A stretch of DNA of 64,000 nucleotides from assembly GCF_962719845.1 (NCBI RefSeq), contig NZ_CAUIYF010000008.1:17836-81835 (forward strand). Direction: 5' to 3'. The notes under the pieces are model-generated. The model worked only from the letters and a program-made list of their open reading frames with translations. It was not told the DNA's origin and did no database searches. Both the position numbers and the translations under genes were made by a program. Below, in pieces: positions 60,338 to 64,000 of the stretch (positions are counted from its first letter, which is position 1; each line of letters begins with the position of its first letter). The DNA is from Neisseria uirgultaei (GTDB lineage Bacteria > Pseudomonadota > Gammaproteobacteria > Burkholderiales > Neisseriaceae).

Positions 60338-61741
60338 ATGGATACTACATTGAAAACCACCTTAACTTCTGTTGCGGCAGCTTTCGCATTATCCGCCTGC
60401 ACGATGATTCCCCAATACGAGCAGCCTAAAGTCGAAGTTGCGGAAACGTTTAAAAACGATACTGCCGACAGCGGCATCCGTGCGGTCGATTTGGGTTGGC
60501 ATGACTATTTTGCCGATCCGCGCCTGCAAAAGCTGATCGACATCGCACTCGAGCGCAATACCAGTTTGCGTACAGCCGTATTGAACAGCGAAATCTACCG
60601 CAAACAATACATGATTGAACGCAACAACCTCCTGCCCACGCTTGCCGCCAATGCCGGCGGTTCGCGTCAAGGCAGCTTGAGCGGCGGCAATGTCAGCAGC
60701 AGCTACAATGTCGGACTGGGTGCGGCATCTTACGAACTCGACCTGTTCGGACGCGTCCGCAGCAGCAGCGAAGCAGCACTGCAAGGCTATTTTGCCAGTG
60801 TCGCCAACCGCGATGCGGCACATTTGAGCCTGATTGCCACCGTTGCCAAAGCCTATTTCAACGAACGTTATGCCGAAGAAGCGATGTCTTTGGCGCAGCG
60901 TGTCTTGAAAACGCGTGAAGCAACCTACAAGCTGTCCGAATTGCGGTACAAGGCAGGCGTAATTTCCGCCGTCGCCCTACGTCAGCAGGAAGCCTTAATC
61001 GAATCCGCCAAAGCCGATTATGCCCATGCCGCGCGCAGCCGCGAGCAGGTGCGCAATGCCTTGGCAACCTTGATTAACCAACCGATACCCGACGACCTGC
61101 CCGCCGGTTTGCCGTTGGACAAGCAGTTTTTTGTTGAAAAACTGCCGGCCGGTTTGAGTTCCGAAGTATTGCTTGACCGTCCCGATATCCGCGCCGCCGA
61201 ACACGCGCTCAAACAGGCAAACGCCAATATCGGTGCGGCACGCGCCGCCTTTTTCCCATCCATCCGCCTGACCGGAAGCGTCGGTACGGGTTCTGCCGAA
61301 TTGGGCGGGCTGTTCAAAAGCGGCACCGGCGTTTGGTCGTTTGCGCCTTCCATTACCCTGCCGATTTTTACCTGGGGAACGAACAAGGCGAACCTCGACG
61401 CGGCGAAACTGCGCCGACAGGCACAAATCGTTGCCTATGAGGCCGCCGTCCAATCCGCATTTCAAGACGTAGCAAACGCATTGACCGCGCGAGAGCAGCT
61501 GGATAAAGCCTATGCCGCTTTAAGCAAACAAAGCCGTGCCTCTAAGGAAGCGTTGCGTCTGGTCGGCCTGCGTTACAAACACGGCGTATCCGGCGCGCTC
61601 GATTTGCTCGATGCGGAACGCAGCAGCTATGCGGCGGAGGGTGCGGCTTTGTCGGCACAACTGACCCGCGCCGAAAACCTTGCCGATTTGTACAAGGCGC
61701 TCGGCGGAGGATTGAAACGGGATACCCAAACCGATAAATAA
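60338..61741 (+). CDS. mtrE: MtrE, outer membrane channel of the Mtr pump
   Basis: MtrE (467 residues) is a TolC/NodT-type lipoprotein channel. The lipobox LSAC (Cys21) follows a short hydrophobic signal, and two repeated outer-membrane-factor halves are visible (VGLGAASYELDLFGRVRSSSEAAL; LDRPDIRAAEHALKQANANIGAARAAFFPS). It ends in a short basic tail. It lies 53 bases after mtrD, past the DUS hairpin, and a DUS terminator follows. Confidence 0.96.
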   Translation: MDTTLKTTLTSVAAAFALSACTMIPQYEQPKVEVAETFKNDTADSGIRAVDLGWHDYFADPRLQKLIDIALERNTSLRTAVLNSEIYRKQYMIERNNLLPTLAANAGGSRQGSLSGGNVSSSYNVGLGAASYELDLFGRVRSSSEAALQGYFASVANRDAAHLSLIATVAKAYFNERYAEEAMSLAQRVLKTREATYKLSELRYKAGVISAVALRQQEALIESAKADYAHAARSREQVRNALATLINQPIPDDLPAGLPLDKQFFVEKLPAGLSSEVLLDRPDIRAAEHALKQANANIGAARAAFFPSIRLTGSVGTGSAELGGLFKSGTGVWSFAPSITLPIFTWGTNKANLDAAKLRRQAQIVAYEAAVQSAFQDVANALTAREQLDKAYAALSKQSRASKEALRLVGLRYKHGVSGALDLLDAERSSYAAEGAALSAQLTRAENLADLYKALGGGLKRDTQTDK

Positions 61742-61755
61742 CCGGCCGGGCAATA

Positions 61756-61795
61756 AAATGCCGTCTGAAACGATAAGGTTTCAGACGGCATTTCT
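61756..61795. terminator. DUS-pair terminator after mtrE
   Basis: AAAATGCCGTCTGAAAC and GTTTCAGACGGCATTTCTTTCTT enclose GATAAG, 15 bases past the mtrE stop. Confidence 0.8.
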
Positions 61796-61848
61796 TTCTT
61801 TAAAACGGTTTCCGGTGCCTGCCTTTTAAGACGGCAGGCCGTATCCGT

Positions 61849-64000
61849 TTAGAAGGTATGTTTGACGGTTGCGGTCAGGCTGCGCGGCGTGCCGTAAACG
61901 TGAATGTCGGGCATCGTGCGGTAGCGTTTGTTGAACACGTTTTCAAAGTCCAAACTGATGCGAGTGGATTTGCCGATTTTGTAATGCGCGGTCAAATCCA
62001 GCGTGGCGTAGGGGCGTTGGGTCAATGCGGCTGCGGTGGCAGGGTTGATGTCTGCAGGGTATTCATCCAGCGTGTGGCTGCGGCTTTGCCAGTTGACGTT
62101 TGCACCCAGGTTCAAACGGTCGGTCACGTCATACGCGGTAAAGAGTTTGAACAGATGAACCGGATAAGACGGATGAAGTTGAACCCCTTTGCTGTCTTTG
62201 ATTTTAGAACGTGCATAAGACGCATTCAGCAGCCATTTATCACTTAGGCGGCCGCCGACAGAGAGTTCCACGCCTTTTGTCGTGGTGTTGTTGACTGCAC
62301 GGTAGTATTCATCGCCATTCGCGAATTCGCCTTCAACCACGCCCACATGGTCGCGTTTGTTCATAAACACAGACGCGGAAGCATTCAGACGGCCTTCAAA
62401 CCACGAGGCTTTCAAACCGGTCTCGTAGGTTTTGCCGCGTTGCGGTTCGAGCGGTTTGCCGTCTTTGGTCAGGTTGCGCACTTGTGGGCGGAAGATGGTG
62501 GTGTAGGACGCATAGGCAGTCAGGTTGTCGTCTAGATCATAAGTTACACCCAAATAAGGAATGAAAACGTTTTGTTTGTGGCTGCTGTAAGCGAATTTGT
62601 TACGGTCAGTGCTGTAACGGTACCGCCAATCTACAAAACGTCCGCCGCCTATCAATGCCAGCTTGTCGGTCAGTTTGAAACGGGTCGAGCCGTAAACCGA
62701 CAGGTTTTTCATATCGGTAAAACCATCGCGCGAATACGGCATATCGGGTTTGGCAATGTTGCCGTTAAAGAGGCGCAAATCAGGAATTTTCGACTCGCCT
62801 TCTTCATAGAAAGACAGGTTTTCTTTGTTGTCCTGATAGCTGATGCCCGCATTAAATTCATGCGAGCGGCCCAATGCCGGATAGTCGCCGTCCAAGGTCA
62901 GGGAGAAATCTTGGTCGCGGTATTTGCTGCGGTCGCGGTCTGAAGTGAAAAGCGCGGAGTAGTCGGTATTGATTTTGTATGTACCGGCAATGCCTGAAAC
63001 GATGTCGCTTTTACCTGTCAGATAGCTGTAATTGCCTGTCAGTTTCCAGCCGTTGTCAAATTCATGGCTGAGGGAAGTGAACACTTCGGCACTGGTGTCT
63101 TTGCCGTAAGCCCATTTTGCCGAGGAATTGCTGCGCGGCGAAGCCTCAAACGGTATGAAACCGTCTGTCTTATTGCCTGCTGCCGTCAGGTAGCTGAAAC
63201 GCGAGCTGCCCTTATTGCGGAAACGGTGTATTTCCGTACCGATATTCCATTGTGTCTGAGGGGCGAGGTCATAGGACAGAATGCCGTAGAACGTATGATT
63301 GTGGCGCGAAGTGTTCGGCAGGTAATCGCCGCCGTGGTCGCTGACCAAAATAGTGCGGCCGCGCAAGGTATTGTCTGCATTCAAAGGCTGGTTGGCATCA
63401 AGGACGAAGCGGTAGTGCTTCCACGAACCGACACCGGCTTCGACGCTGACGGCAGGTTTGGCAGTCGGTTTTTTACGTTCCAAAGCAACCGTACCGCCCG
63501 GCTCTCCCATACCGCCGTTGGACAAACCGCTTGCGCCGCGCACGACGACGACTTGGTCATACAACGTGCTGTCCAGATTGTTGGTACTGCGGCGGATGGC
63601 TTTACCCTCGTAAAGGAATTTGGGCGCGCCGTCCACGGAAATGCTGTCAATCGCCTGACTGCGCGAAATAAATTGGCTGTGGCCGGAGACGTTGTTGCCC
63701 ATTTTGCTGTGGAACACGCCCGGTGTTTGTTTCAATACGTCCTGCAGGCTGTCCAAGCCTTGGTCTTCGATTTGTTTTGCCGTTACGACAGACAGGGATT
63801 GCGGTGTTTCACGCTGGGTCAGCCTGATGCCTGTGGCTGCAGATGAGGCGGGGATGGTGTAGTTGGAAGCCGTTTGTTTCCCCGGTTCTTTGACGTGTAT
63901 TTCCGGAAGGGCGGCAAGGTCTGCGGCGGGGGCGTGCGCGGCGCATAACAGCATGAGTGCGGATGATACGGCAAGCGCGGTGCGTGAAGTGCGGGGGGGG
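61849..64000 (-). CDS. TonB-dependent siderophore receptor, 5' end beyond the window
   Basis: This outer membrane receptor is seen for about 717 codons. The signal peptide (SRTALAVSSALMLLCAAHAPAA) leads into a TonB box region (LPEIHVKE), the plug (DSISVDGAPKFLYEG; VVVVRGASGLSNGGMGEPGG), and a beta-barrel ending in NVFNKRYRTMPDIHVYGTPR and a final Phe. The pattern is the ferric-siderophore type. The first ATG in frame (63954) is inside the signal sequence, so the true start is upstream. At 63993-64000 at least eight Gs (coding-strand Cs) suggest a phase-variable tract. Exact name (Tdf/Fet) not assigned. Confidence 0.85.
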   Translation of the reverse strand, partial: PPRTSRTALAVSSALMLLCAAHAPAADLAALPEIHVKEPGKQTASNYTIPASSAATGIRLTQRETPQSLSVVTAKQIEDQGLDSLQDVLKQTPGVFHSKMGNNVSGHSQFISRSQAIDSISVDGAPKFLYEGKAIRRSTNNLDSTLYDQVVVVRGASGLSNGGMGEPGGTVALERKKPTAKPAVSVEAGVGSWKHYRFVLDANQPLNADNTLRGRTILVSDHGGDYLPNTSRHNHTFYGILSYDLAPQTQWNIGTEIHRFRNKGSSRFSYLTAAGNKTDGFIPFEASPRSNSSAKWAYGKDTSAEVFTSLSHEFDNGWKLTGNYSYLTGKSDIVSGIAGTYKINTDYSALFTSDRDRSKYRDQDFSLTLDGDYPALGRSHEFNAGISYQDNKENLSFYEEGESKIPDLRLFNGNIAKPDMPYSRDGFTDMKNLSVYGSTRFKLTDKLALIGGGRFVDWRYRYSTDRNKFAYSSHKQNVFIPYLGVTYDLDDNLTAYASYTTIFRPQVRNLTKDGKPLEPQRGKTYETGLKASWFEGRLNASASVFMNKRDHVGVVEGEFANGDEYYRAVNNTTTKGVELSVGGRLSDKWLLNASYARSKIKDSKGVQLHPSYPVHLFKLFTAYDVTDRLNLGANVNWQSRSHTLDEYPADINPATAAALTQRPYATLDLTAHYKIGKSTRISLDFENVFNKRYRTMPDIHVYGTPRSLTATVKHTF

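Noticed and set aside
61849..64000. Naming the right-edge receptor FetA or another specific Tdf protein
   Set aside because: FetA carries its homopolymer in the promoter as I recall, whereas here the tract is in frame with the signal peptide. Sequence memory is not enough to choose among the Tdf receptors.
1..64000. CRISPR arrays, tRNA or rRNA genes, insertion sequences, prophage
   Set aside because: I looked for regular spaced repeats, cloverleaf-like segments, transposase ORFs and phage gene runs and saw none. Repeats present are DUS, Correia, dRS3 and NIME-type.

Overview
The window is chromosomal DNA of a Neisseria species close to N. gonorrhoeae, N. meningitidis and N. lactamica. The 12-base DNA uptake sequence ATGCCGTCTGAA occurs dozens of times, usually as inverted pairs just past stop codons. 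Other neisserial signatures are a Correia element, dRS3-type repeats, and a complete mtrR/mtrCDE efflux locus. Species cannot be fixed from sequence alone. CcoP carries three haem motifs and the mtrR-mtrC gap has no Correia insertion, both of which argue against a typical meningococcus. MtrR differs at several residues from the gonococcal protein as I recall it, so a commensal, or a gonococcus carrying imported mtr DNA, is possible.

Layout: (1) 1-9.1 kb is the division and cell wall cluster murD-ftsW-murG-murC-ddl-ftsQ-ftsA-ftsZ. (2) 9.2-19.0 kb holds housekeeping genes: an NCS2 purine permease, a YciO/YrdC protein, purH, a CLC channel, serB, and pntA-MAPEG-pntB. (3) 19.0-20.25 kb is a low-GC, repeat-rich patch with an orphan Imm8-type immunity gene. 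(4) 20.25-31.4 kb has an M24 peptidase, an Nramp-like transporter, lysS, a flavoprotein, rhlE, a full Correia element, and the tight run dusB-fis-ruvC-lpxL1. (5) 31.4-32.1 kb is AT-rich and holds a strong candidate for an unannotated structured small RNA, with its own promoter, tetraloop hairpins and a terminator. (6) 32.1-41.5 kb has an exonuclease, pepN, a small low-GC group (XRE regulator, lipoprotein, DUF805 protein), relA, grxB, an M50-like protein without its zinc histidines, and a tiny zinc-ribbon gene. (7) 41.5-49.8 kb encodes tonB-exbB-exbD, a phosphatase-like protein, an M61 peptidase and ccoNOQP. (8) 50.2-64 kb encodes a PepSY membrane protein, recC, mtrR, mtrCDE and a TonB-dependent receptor that runs off the window at a poly-G (coding-strand poly-C) tract.

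How the parts connect: the first block makes lipid II and the Z-ring. TonB-ExbB-ExbD would energise the receptor at the right edge. MtrR, read divergently from mtrC, would repress the MtrCDE pump. CcoNOQP is the terminal oxidase, and its third CcoP haem can pass electrons to other periplasmic acceptors. I saw no tRNA, rRNA, CRISPR array, IS element or prophage. The least explained elements are the RNA at about 31.85-32.07 kb, the Imm8 cassette between direct repeats, and the altered bases in the mtr promoter.
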